Below, one piece after another: positions 23,464-34,240 of a stretch of DNA of 64,000 nucleotides. Origin of the DNA: Caprimulgus europaeus (Eukaryota > Chordata > Aves > Caprimulgiformes > Caprimulgidae); contig OU015532.1 of NCBI GenBank assembly GCA_907165065.1, positions 48,092,839-48,156,838 of the forward strand. The letters run 5' to 3'. How positions within the stretch are numbered: position 1 is the stretch's first letter; every line of letters begins with the position of its first letter. The position numbers and the translations under genes are program-made. The notes under the pieces are model-generated. The model saw only the letters and a program-made list of their open reading frames with translations. It had not been told where the DNA came from and did no database searches.

Positions 23464-24999
23464 AGGCTGCTTTCAGGCACTCCTGCTCGCCTGATGGAGG
23501 GTGGGAGCTGTATGAGCAGGGACATGGCTGTGAGATGTTCTGTGGGGTTTTTTTGCCTTTGAAAACATAATTCTGTTGGCTCTGATCTTGCATCAGCTTC
23601 CATTTAATTCCTCTCATGTGAAAGCAAACCACAGAACATCTGATGGGAGGTTGCCACCCAGGGTTATCTTCACGTGCCGGTGTCCTGGTGGGCTGGAGGC
23701 AGTGCGTGGCGCTGGCAGATGTTCTCTGCGATGGCTCTGTGCTCCTCTGTGGTTTCTCTTTTCTCGGGCTGCCTGAGGGGAAGGAGCATGCTTCTCTTCC
23801 TTCCTGGCTGTAACAGAAGCGGAGGCAAGCGTGGCTCCTCTGCCTGGCCAGGACCAGGACTCAGCTGTCCTCCCTCCTGCCCACCACTGGTGTCACTGCT
23901 CTTGCTCTCTGGGCGGCTATCACTGCCTCTCCTGGCCTTCCCAGAGCGTTGCAGTTTCTAGGAGAACCCGAAGTGAGACACAGGAGCGCAGCAAGGTGTG
24001 AAGCTGTACATCACACACAAACCCGCTGGTGCAGGACCACTGCGTGGTGTCCAAGGGTGGGCAGAGCGCTCGGCTCCGCTCAGCCGTCGCTGCCCACAGA
24101 CAGCAAGGGTGTGAGCTGTGCAGTGACCCCTGCCCAGCAAACACGCAATAATGAGTGAATTAACAATTTGCACCCATATAATCATCGCTGCAGAGTCGGG
24201 GCAGCAGGCTGCACACAACACACGGGTTCCAGCTGCAATACCCATCTGCAGCAGCTCACCCACCCAGGGCACGGACAGGAAATAAGGTTTTCCAGGCAGC
24301 TGAGCTTAACCCCATCGACACCAGCACTGGAGCTGGAAGCAGCCCAGAGGACTGTTCACGTGCTGAAGGCATCTTGCTGAAGCAGGATCTGAACTCGATC
24401 TAGCTGGTGGATGGTTTTACCCCTCGGCAGGGGAGTTAAACAGCTGGTCCAGGGCCAGCCTCTGGTCCTGGAGTGGCTGTCACCTTCAGAGATACCATCT
24501 CCTAGCCACAGCTCAGCATTGTTAACCCCCTCACCTTAAACAGAGACCATGATCATTTATCAGGCTCAGTGTTTTCATCATAAAGAGAAAAGTTTTCATC
24601 AAATGTAACTGTGATGCTTAAAGGGCCACCCAAGGAATTGTCCTGAGAAGTGGCTGTGCTGGCTGTGCAGAGCTAGTCCTTCCAAATCACTCCACTGAGC
24701 CAAGGAACAGCTTCCACACCAGGGGAGTCCCTGTGTGAGCTGGACCTGATGAGAACGGAGGGGTCCAGCCTGGAAATGCTCTCTGGCACTGCACCTGCAG
24801 AGACAGCAAGGCCATGAAGCCCATGAGGATGCAAGCAGGAAGACAAGGGGACTTGCAGCCTCCTGGGCTGCTTCTCAGGTGGGTCCCCGTGCGTCACCCT
24901 CACTCAGGATGCGCGTTTCTTTTCTCACCAAACAGGCTCAGGAATTGCAGGACTCTGATGAGTTATTATACAGTAATTCCAGCACCAACTTTAAGGATA
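23464..24999. other. Non-coding stretch
   Basis: Mixed composition, with frames up to about 130 codons on both strands but no domain. No repeat was recognised. Confidence 0.4.
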
Positions 25000-25330
25000 T
25001 ACTAAATTAAATCATTAACTATACCCCTGAAATCCTTCTTCTTGAAAGACCATTTCTACCTGATACCATTTATTAATCTCAGCTGCACTGAATTATTAAA
25101 CTGAAATCCTCAATTACTCCCATCACTAAAAATACCGGTGTGGCTTTTAGACCCATATTTCTACTTTTTACTGTAATACATTCTTCATTTTAATTACTGG
25201 CACCGTATTTTCAAAGGCCAATGCCTTATCTTTGCAGGGTATTTGTCAACCTAAAAAAAGGTTGATGAGTGAATAAATCATTAGGTGTGACAAGCAGTGA
25301 ATTCTTGAAGGAGAAAAAAAAAAATCACAT
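25000..25330. other. AT-rich candidate conserved non-coding element
   Basis: This compact AT-rich block has 'TAAATTAAATCATTAACTAT' (about 25004-25023), 'CATTTATTAATCTCAGC' (about 25067-25083), 'GAATTATTAAACTGAAATCC' (about 25090-25109), 'TTTTAATTACTGGC' and 'AAATCATTAGGTGTGAC'. There is no open frame of 60 codons and no known repeat. Homeobox-type TAAT cores are very dense. Enhancer status is inferred from motif density. Confidence 0.38.
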
Positions 25331-28300
25331 TACCTAGGCAAACCAAAGACATATCAAAGTGAAGTAAGAGGAGGAAATATCAGCTGCTCCTCCTGCTGCA
25401 GGTGTGTGTCACTCAAGACACTTTTCTTGTGTTCATTACCAGAAGGAGACTGAGTAGAAGGTTTTCAGTGAAGGGAAAAGAAATCTTCTGTAAGAAAGGG
25501 GAAGTCTGTGGGATACAGACTAACAAGGGCTCCCCAGCTAAAATGCCTAAATGAGGAACTCAAGATCACTTCTAATCAAAACCACAAGAGATGCCCAAAC
25601 AACCACCCCAGCCCAAAGGAAGCCTCATCTGGCTGATGGCTCCCAACAACGAGCTCCTGCAGTCCTGATTGCCACTACCCTGATTCAGAGAGCTGATGCT
25701 TCATCATGAAAATCCCATCCTTAAGCTCTGCCAGTGGAAGCCCACCACACAAACCCCTCTGCACCAGTAGGCAGGAATGATAACTAACTCAGGAATAATA
25801 AAGTTGTGTCACCTGTGTGGCCCAACGCACTTCTGAGATGGTGAGGGCAAGCAGAAAGGTCTCCTTGGGAGGGGAAAGGGTTGGTTGTGACGTGGGGTTT
25901 TCAGCTGTGTTAGCTTTTCTCTAACCAGAAAAGACACTTTAACAAAAGACAACACTGGTGTGTGGAAACCAATGACCTTACCTTGGCTGTCAGCCCATGC
26001 TGATGCCTCTCAGGTTTCATTTGTGCCACCCAGGCCAGCTGCCTGTGCCAAAGCCACTCCTCTGCCTCGTTGTGCGGACACACACCCGTGACACCCCACA
26101 GGTCCATGCTATGGGCACTGCCTTCCAGGAAAGCTGGCTTCAGGTTCTCCAGCGTAATTCCTGTCAGCTGGTGGTCAAGAATGATTGTCCCCAACATTCC
26201 AGTTGGAGCACATGTGAGGAGATAGTGATGCCCAGCGCTACATCCTCAGCACCCTAGAGGCTTTGTTCCCCAGGGAGCAGCAATGTACCCAGCCATCATC
26301 TTTCTAATTTCTTCTCCACCTGGTACAACAAAAGCCATCCTTTTTCTGTCTATTTTCTTTCTTATTTCTGTGCTTTCCATTTCACTACTTGTAAAAATCC
26401 TGAGACCAACAAAAATTTCAGCAAATAGAGATAAAGTAGAAAACGCAGGGAAGGCTCTAGAGAGCACGCTGGATTTTTCCCTTACAAGCCAAAGGATGTA
26501 TTACACTGCACCTCTCATTCCCCTTCTGACCTTTTTAATAAGGAGAGACAAACACAAGCCCAGCTGCACACAGCCAACATCTGACAGGGTCAGAAGCTTT
26601 TAACCCACAGCATATGTGGTTGTAGTAAAGATGCCGTGAAAAGGAGTTTTCTGGACCTTGACCACCAGAAGGATGCTGTGGAGATGGTTTCTGTAAAGAA
26701 CCCTGTTGGTTTCACAAGCTCATCTAGTGCCAACTGGAAAGGCAGGAGCAGCCACCCCCAAGGCTGAGCCACTGCTTCCAGATCTTGCTTCTGAGGCAAC
26801 AAAACTACCTGTGCCCTTCATGTAATGCAGTTGGTCAACTCTTATCTTTTTAATTTACATTGAATTAGCTCCTAACGCCCTGCCTTTTGTTTTGGGCAGC
26901 TGGGGTTGGAGCCCCACTGCAGCCCTCAGAAGTGGCTCTCTGCTGTCCAGCTCAACTGGCTTTGGAATGAAACATGAGGTCCTTCAGCACCTCGGGAGGC
27001 TGAGCATGCTCCAGCAGCCCAGCCCCAGCCGCCGCACAAGGACTGCCCTTTCATTCCACTCAGATAAATTCAGTGGTGTTGGTTTTGCCCCTGCTCAGAA
27101 AGGAGCTTAGTGGAAAGTCAAAGCAGATCTCAGCCAAAGAGAAAAAAATAATAAAGCAAGCCCATTAATTAAGCCAAGCCAGTGTATCCCAGGAACAAGA
27201 AAGAGCTCATGCAGACGAGGCAAACCATGCCATGCATAGAAAGCCAAGCCCCACTGCCAGCCCTCCCTCATGCCATTCCAGAGAAGCAAATCTCTATGTG
27301 AAGTGTTTGTGAGCATGCTGGAAACCAAAGGGCCCTGCAAAAAATAATTTAAACAAATAAATTCCACTGTTTGGTGGCGTTTGTTCCAAAGGAGACAAAG
27401 TGCCTTTTGTGAAACATTCCCACCAGGAGCCTCACAGAGTCTGAACTGCATCCACAGCCTCCACTGGTATTAAACCTCAAGTGAGATCTTCTTGTTTGCC
27501 TTGCCTTTTACTACTGAAAATCCAAACAGATTTAAAAATACCTGACTCATCAGCTAGCTCTGAGCTGCACTTTTCCCAGGATATGAATCAACTTTATGAT
27601 GGTTTTAAAAAAGTCCATTAGCATGATTATGGCAAGAAGAGTGGCACAGAAAGTAAGGGGGGTAAGGTGCTTAACCAGGATGAGGAGATTATGCCTGGGC
27701 TCTAACAATGAGCCCTGCTCATTCAGCAGAGGAAGGCGTATCAAGCCTGTAGTACTGCTTGCTAACTAGCACGTATTAGGTGAGGATGAGACTTCTAGTG
27801 GGAATTAAGACCCTTCCAAAAATCCCTTCCAGCTCAGGAGGGTTTGGAAACCCAGCTAACACGACATCTGAGAAAACCCCCAGCTAAGCACCTTCACATT
27901 TATACCTTCTGTGCTCTCAGAGGTCCACACAGACCGATCACGCTGCCTCACGCACCGGGGTGGCAGGGGAAGAACCAAGCCCGGGTGACACAGAGGTGTT
28001 GTCAGGGCAGGAAGAGCTTCAGCAGAGCTCCTGGGAAAAGGGTCAATCACTGACAGCCTGTGATTTTCTTCTCCTTTTTGCACTGAGGTGCAAAAGACAC
28101 CTGCAAACTCTCCCTCACAGCCACAATCACTGTCTCAGCAGAGCCCATCGCAGAGGGTGCATCATCATCGTCACCTTGCCTTCCTCCTGGGAAGGGGGAA
28201 TGGGAGGGGAAGGATGAGCTCTGTAAGCAAAGCAAAGCAGAGAAGGGGAAAGAGCTGTGAGGCCACTGAAGTGCCACACACACACGGGCTCCTTGCGTTC

Positions 28301-28779
28301 AGTGTAGGGAAAGGGCTGAAGGTGGAGCTGATAAAGTCGCTGGATGCAGAAGCAGCAGCAGCAGGCTGTGCTGAGGGGGGGTCACCCTCACTTTAGCACT
28401 CTTGTAAAGAGGTGCCCGGTGCCAGGGTGTGTGACACTCAATGCTCAAGCAGCAGGCGGTTTCCAGGTGATTTCTCTCATTGCAATCGCAGTTAAACACT
28501 GGGAGAAGCTCCCTCTGGAAAACCCAGCTCACCCACCACCCCCTGGGAAGGCAGAGCTGGAGCAGGACACTGTTCCCCTGCAAGTACTGGGGACGAGCCT
28601 GGTTTGCTCCTTGCCCCCTCCCAACACCCCTGCTTTTCCCTGCCTTTCAGAGGGCAGGGGGTGAGAGCTGGGAAGGGACAAGAGAGGCAAACAGGGGGAT
28701 GGAAACTCACAGTTCTGTGTGGGGCTTGTTTGCAAGTGAGCAGTGAAGCACGTCCCTAGACACATCATGGTGAGTGAGA
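25331..28779. other. Non-coding stretch, no gene supported
   Basis: The block includes a T/C-rich patch at 26300-26400 whose plus-strand frame (26283-26603) encodes a hydrophobic stretch that looks like a membrane segment. The hydrophobicity follows from the pyrimidine-rich composition, and no domain or splice framework supports a gene. A short AT-rich patch at 27575-27640 carries 'CATTAGCATGATTATGG'. A GCA run lies near 28349-28362. Confidence 0.4.
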
Positions 28780-29300
28780 GAAGCTCCTTTACCCATAATC
28801 ATCTTTTACAGCCTGCCATTTGAGATGTAATCTGAGTTCAGATGAATGATTTTTCAACCTATTACCCTGGCAATGGCACACTTTCCAATCTCCCCCTCCT
28901 CCCCTCATTAAGAAAGGCTTCCACTCCAGCCTCCTCCTCTCAAGCCAGGGAGGCTGGAAGGATGTGCCCTCCGAGACTGTTTACATCCACGGAGAGCGTT
29001 AATAAAAATGCAACGACTGGAAACTGCGAAGGCAGAGGGGTCTGAGGAACAGGAAATTTAAAGGCACAAATACTCAGAACCCCTCGAGCTGATCCAAGGC
29101 AGCAGTTGCAGAAGGAAAACAACACTGAGCAGCACTGTCCCCAGTAGCTGCAAGTCACTCAGCAACCTGCAATTAAGCTCCCACCTCCGCTGTCCCTGCG
29201 CAGCCTCACCGGAGAGGAATGAAATCCTTCATCAGCAGTATCAAAAAACCTGGAAACAGCATCAATATCAGAAGGCCCTAATTAAAGCCAGGGAGCTGGC
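28780..29300. other. Candidate regulatory block
   Basis: This repeat-free block contains 'TTTACCCATAATCATC' (about 28789-28804), 'GCGTTAATAAAAATGCAAC' (about 28997-29015), 'CTGCAATTAAGC' (about 29168-29179), 'CCCTAATTAAAGCC' (about 29276-29289) and, just past its end, 'GTGATTAATGGGC' (about 29313-29325). The spacing of TAAT/AATTA motifs in otherwise balanced sequence is suggestive of conserved non-coding DNA but unproven. Confidence 0.3.
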
Positions 29301-29548
29301 AGCTGTCCCACAGTGATTAATGGGCTCACACATCTCCCTGTGCCCCAGCTCAGCCACACGCAGCCAGCGCTGGAGAATTCCATCACTGAGCAGCCCCTTT
29401 GCTTTCAGCAGCCTTGGCTGTCCAGTGATTTCTCCAAGAGACTGGTAAAACAAGAGCTTGGCTTCCTCTTCCTCTCCCCTCTTTCTTGAAAATATCCTTA
29501 AGACTGGGGACACCAAACAGGGGCCACTGAATCCCTGTAGTCAGCAAC

Positions 29549-29632
29549 ACATAGAATCCTGGAATTGTTCAGGTTGGAAAAGACCTTTAAGATCACCAAG
29601 TCCAACCATTAACCTGACACCACCAATGCTTC
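29549..29632 (-). mobile_element. CR1 LINE 3' tail fragment
   Basis: The plus strand shows the reverse complement of a CR1 3' end: 'CATAGAATCCTGGAATTGTT', 'CAGGTTGGAAAAGACCTTTA', 'AGATCACCAAGTCCAACCAT'. The element is therefore on the minus strand with its 3' end at the left. Only about 80 bases remain. Confidence 0.92.
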
Positions 29633-30750
29633 ATTTATCAATGAAGCTTTTGTCTTACGAGCTTGAGCCTGGGAAGAGCATCTCAGGGGCTATCACCTCG
29701 GCAGCAGCTGGGCTGGAGATTCCCACCGCTTCTTTAGCAGCAAGCCTGACGCCACTCAGCCTGTCTGCAGTCTCAGGCCATGGGAAACCCCGAAGCAGAG
29801 GTCAGGGACACAGTGCCAACCTCTCCCACACCAGCCACGCACTCCCAAGGCTCAGGTGACCGTTCCACATTGGAGTCTGTGCCTGATAAATCCACCCAAC
29901 TGCTTTGTGCTGAATCTCAGCCAGGTCTCAGCTTTCCCCTCGTGCCAGCTACGCTGCCCTTTCCCAGGCGGGTTTGTGCCAAGTGGTGAGGAAAAAGCTT
30001 GAGCAATTTCTTCCAACAATACAATCTTTTGCTTTCCACCTGGTAGTGCAAGAAAAGATCACCTCTGGTCCCCCTCTTCACCATTCAGATAAAAATCTTT
30101 CCCTGGAGACTGGAGGGTGAACAGAAATCTGCCCCACGTGCTGGGCCAGCTTTACACTGACACTTACTGCTGAATACGCTTAATTTCCTGGCTTTAGTTT
30201 GAACACTGATGTTTGGCACAGCGTGACTACAGACCAGAAAACCAGCAAAAAGAAGAGGTGAAGTATTCAAAGAGAATCTATTATTTATCTTGCAGAGAAA
30301 CCAAGCAGCACGGATGGCCCTGCAGGAAAGAGAGAAGCCCCAGGTTCAGCAGCTCCCTGTTCCTATGAAATAAGCTGGGACGTTTTCCCCTGGTCCTGTT
30401 GGAGGCAGCAAGAACTCGATGGCTGCAAGCAGGAGGAGCAGTTCAGGCTGCAGATGTCACACAAAGCTGTCCCACACCTGGCACACGAGTGGGAAGGTGG
30501 CTGGAATGATAACATGTGCCGCTTGTGGGGCTGTCACAGGCAGAGGTATCTTCAAGGGCAAGCCAACAATTAAATCACTCTCCCTCACTGCCCAAATTGT
30601 TACTGGTATCTGCCTCCCTGTTTGCCACTTGCTTGGGGAAATTCAGATTTTGTCACTTTCCCTGAGCACAACTTTAGGCATGATTTACCAAGGAAGTCAG
30701 CTGAACTTCTTCTGTATTCCTTCTTACTTTAGTGCTCAGTCAGTATCAGA
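29633..30750. other. Non-coding stretch
   Basis: The frames at 29458-29859 and 30419-30817 (plus) overlap repeats at one end and have no domain. Nothing else was recognised. Confidence 0.4.
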
Positions 30751-30905
30751 AAACAGACAAAAACCTAGAAAAACAGACAAACAAAAACCTAGAAAAACAG
30801 ACAAACAAAAACCCTAGAAAAACAGACAAACAAAAACCCTAGAAAAACAGACAAACAAAAAACCCTAGAAAAACAAACAAAAAACCTAGAAAAACAGACA
30901 AACCC
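30751..30905. repeat. A/C-rich minisatellite, 21-26-bp unit, six copies
   Basis: The unit is close to CCCTAGAAAAACAGACAAAC plus AAAA. The CTAG word recurs at 30765, 30789, 30814, 30839, 30865 and 30886, giving spacings of 24, 25, 25, 26 and 21 bases. Length differences come from the A-runs and from CCTAG versus CCCTAG. The frame reading Lys-Gln-Lys-Pro repeats across its start is an artefact. Confidence 0.97.
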
Positions 30906-32399
30906 AACAAAATCCACAAGTAGCGGTTTCTTCTCTGGGTAGATGAAATGCAGCCTTGGTTTCATCTATCACTTACACACCCTTGTGTAAATATATATAA
31001 TGCACACATGAACTACAGCAATGTATGCTCCAGTGCAAACAACTGCATGCAAAGCACTGCAGCGAAAGAATAATATAAAAATAGGAAAAACACGTTAAAG
31101 TCACTTGGAAAAGCAGCTCCAGCATTGTGGCCTATTAAGGACAGAGACACAATGCACACACCTCTTCTTCACATCAGTGTGTCTGCTCAAGTAGGACCTT
31201 GAGCTGTCAGCTGGATGTACCCCGAGTTTTTGGTTTATAAATACACCTCATTTCTTGCACCACCTTCCCTGCTCTTCCGCTCCAGGCCCATAAAAGTACA
31301 GGGCCAAACACCGTTTCCTCTCATGGTTTGGATCCATTCTTGAGAGCGCAGATGAGAAGCAGGAAGCCAGGGAGACCTTGGGATGGTTGTAATTGCCTGT
31401 GGTTTCTTTTGGAAGAGAGAATAGATATGCAAGATGCTCTGTGAAAGAGACAGAGGACGAAGGTCTGCCTCATTAGGAGCTGCCGCAGCAGACGGGGCAC
31501 GTGGCAGCACACGTGTGAGCACACCCACACCCTGACCATCTCCTCACACAGACAGACAGTGCCAGAGGCCCTCACAGCCAGCTTCTGGGATGAGATACAC
31601 ACACAGGTACGGTGACAGGGACTAGGACTGGACAGTGAGAAAGGAGAGGAGGAAAAAGGGCAAAGTCTCCAAGTTATTCATTTCACAGGTTCAGCAACCA
31701 CCCTTCCACTCCCCCAGTAACACAGCTCCACCTGGGCCAGGAGGAGTTTTTCCTGTGGCACAGAGCATCCACCCTGTGCCTTGTGCTGTGTCTGGCAGAG
31801 CTGCTTTCTGCTGATCATCCAGAGTCACACCTCGCTGCCTGTGGCAGAAGGATGCCATGGACACCTTCCACAGGCACCACAGAAAGCAGCCACAGCCATT
31901 GGGCTCTCCTCCCAAGGGAACCCTCATCTCTCATTTTAAGTGGACATTGTTTTGTGCACCAACCTCTTGTTCCTTGTCCTGAGGTTCACAAAGGCCCACA
32001 AAGCCCCTTTCCCCCAGGGTCTGGCACTGGTTGCAAACTGATTGCTTCCTTGCACCGGGGTTTGTGGGTTTGTTCTTCCTTTCATGGGCTGCTGAGGAAG
32101 AGGAGCTGCCCAGTGAAGAAGGACAAAGAGGAAGCCAGAGTTGTTGAGACCTCAGGTTGGCCCATCCACCATCCAAGAGCAGCAGCTGTTCTCTACCAAA
32201 ACCATCACTGCCACTATCACATAAAACATTCCCCTTGAGGGAAGTTTTAGGCAGAACAGCAAAGTACAGGGAAGAATGCCTGTATGACACCATGACTCCT
32301 GAAATTCCCTCACTCCTGAAATTCCATCACTCCAGGCTGGTGGTTCAGGGACAAGCAGCAAGCACCCTCAGTGGTGCTGCCTAAACAGAGGATGCTGCT
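30906..32399. other. Non-coding stretch with a 17-bp duplication
   Basis: Mixed composition. A two-copy direct repeat ACTCCTGAAATTCC occurs at 32295 and 32312. The frame at 31783-32238 (plus) has no domain. No exon was supported. Confidence 0.42.
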
Positions 32400-32720
32400 G
32401 TGCCAAGCACACAAGGTAAATTGACTGATTCTTCTCTTGGATTGCCAAGGAAAAGAAATTATTCATCATTTGATTTATAATTAAAAACTTTTTATAAATT
32501 CATGAAAGAGCAAACGGTTTCAGTGTTGCAAGAATAAGTAGTTAGAGAGGGTCGGTCGTGTTTAAGTTTTTAAAGAAAGGAGGATGCTGTCAAAGATATT
32601 TGACAGTCCCTAAGGAGGAACACAAAGAGTAAATTATATATGGACACTAATGGATTTACAGGAGACATTTCAGCCTCATGAAGGCTTTGCAATTCTTTAA
32701 TGAGTGTTCTGGTCTCCTCC
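32400..32720. other. AT-rich candidate conserved element with a 7-bp inverted repeat
   Basis: This repeat-free block has 'TTTATAATTAAAAACTTTTT' (about 32474-32493), 'CAAACGGTTTCAGTGTTG', a perfect inverted pair TGTCAAA (32588-32594) and TTTGACA (32599-32605) around GATA, and 'GCAATTCTTTAATGAGTG' near 32688-32705. There is no long open frame. It looks like regulatory DNA, but conservation is untested. Confidence 0.38.
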
Positions 32721-33211
32721 CGGTGGAGTCAGCACCGAGAGCACACCGGAGTGGTCCTTCATCCCAGCAAGCAGCACAAACTGGAGGCACATGGCAACAG
32801 ACTAAATGAGAGACAGAATAGTTTTGCTCAGAAAAAGGACAAAAGTGCTACTAAGAAATGATATTCAAACTACTTACAGGAAAAAAAACAAAACAGAGAG
32901 AGCCCCAGGAAGCAATTTGTATCCCTTTTTGCTGCTTTTAATGCAACTTGGACATAAAATCCAGCGTACAGAGCCTGTACCTTCCAAAACAGGGCTGGGG
33001 CAGAAAGGTGGCTCTGGAGCTTGCTTAATACACAGGCAGAAAGCAGCAAGCTGGATGCTTGCTTCTATTAACCCATTAAATCAGCTCTAACTGCTGCGAT
33101 TTCCGTACACCTCTAGCACTGCTGGATCATCCAGTGTCGTGACAAACAATTCTTAAGAGCCAGGACATAAGAACCCAGATCCTGCTCTGCAGGAAAAGGC
33201 CATGGACAGGT
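32721..33211. other. Non-coding stretch
   Basis: A short A-rich run occurs near 32880-32890. The frame 32806-33090 (plus) has no recognisable domain. Confidence 0.4.
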
Positions 33212-33280
33212 AGAATCATAGAATCATTTGGTTGGAAAAGACCTTGAGGTGACCAAGTCCAACCATACCCCATTGCCTGA
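33212..33280 (-). mobile_element. CR1 LINE 3' tail fragment
   Basis: The plus strand reads 'AGAATCATAGAATCATTTGG', 'TTGGAAAAGACCTTGAGGTG' and 'ACCAAGTCCAACCAT', the reverse complement of the CR1 3' end with two AGAATCAT octamer units. The insertion is on the minus strand and strongly 5'-truncated. Confidence 0.93.
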
Positions 33281-33887
33281 GAGCTGTCAAGAGGGACCCA
33301 GCAAGAACTGGACCTGATGCCAGCACACGAGGCGGCCAGCACAACCTTGCACTCTGCTGTGGAAACCAGCTCCAAGTTCAGTGGGCAGCGCATCCATTGC
33401 GTGCATCGCTAATAATGGTTAATAACATGATGAAGACAACGTCACTAAGCATTACAGAGTCCTAAACTGAGGCTGGACTAGGAGAAATGGGAGAAAGCAA
33501 TTCATTTCCCCAGGGAACACAGGACCTGGCTTATGAAAAACCTCTGGACATCAAGGGACTGGGAATCCCAGCAGCACCTTGAAGCATCATTACATGATGA
33601 AATGTCCAAATACTGACAGCAGGAACACGAGGTTAACTGCTCTGTATACAGGACAAAGCCTCAGGGGGGTTGCTAAGGAGCTGCTAGAAGTTTTTGGAAG
33701 ACACATGACAGGGGAATATGAAAGTGTGCTGAATAGGCTCCCTGGAATGGCACTACTGGTGTTCCTTGTTCGAGGGGACCAGAGGGGACACATTTCTGTT
33801 TTCAATACCTAATCATTTTTTAAATTGTTTCTGCAAGTTAAATAGATGTTCCAGGTACAGCTTTGCAGACTCATGCCAGAGCAGCTG
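33281..33887. other. Non-coding stretch
   Basis: No repeat or exon recognised. The 77-codon frame at 33579-33812 (plus) has no domain. Confidence 0.4.
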
Positions 33888-34240
33888 GACTCTTTTACCC
33901 CAAGGGAGGGAAAAGCAGCAGAGACGAACTGACTGCAACCCCATTCCCTGTCCCCTGTGCTGCTGGGAGAGAAGGGAGAGGAATGGGGAGCAAAGTGATG
34001 TGAGCCCAGGAAGAAGGGAGGGGTGGGGAAGGTGTTGTCAGATGTGGTTGTTGTGTCTCACTGTCCTACTCTGATTGGTAACAAATTAAATTGATTTTTC
34101 TTTCCCAAATCGAGTCTGTTTTGCTTGTGCCCATCACTGGTGAGCGAGCCCTCCCTGTCCTCATCCCACCCCACCAGCCCCTTGCTGTAGTTTTTCTCCT
34201 CCCCATCCCACCAGAGGAGGGGAGTGTGTAGATGACCACA
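33888..34240 (+). mobile_element. Partial LTR of an avian endogenous retrovirus (copy D, second family)
   Basis: The plus strand has the order seen in a common bird LTR: a purine-rich stretch, 'CACTGTCCTACTCTGATTGG', 'TAACAAATTAAATTGATTTT', 'CAAATCGAGTCTGTTTTGC', 'CACTGGTGAGCGAG', 'CTCCCTGTCCTCATC' and finally 'GAGGAGGGGAGTG'. The AATTAAA word lies where the polyadenylation signal would be. It differs from copies A-C. The left boundary is uncertain and the right end lacks the expected final bases, so the copy is truncated or diverged. No viral coding sequence accompanies it. Confidence 0.78.

Noticed and set aside
26283-26603. Hydrophobic, membrane-protein-like frame
   Set aside because: The hydrophobicity follows from T/C-rich DNA. 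There is no domain, no start context and no splice support.
30419-30817. 132-codon frame ending in a Lys/Gln/Pro repeat
   Set aside because: Its C-terminal repeat is the minisatellite at 30751-30905.
30751-30905. Interstitial telomere repeat
   Set aside because: CCCTAG words are spaced by about 24 bases of A-rich sequence and do not form tandem CCCTAA hexamers.
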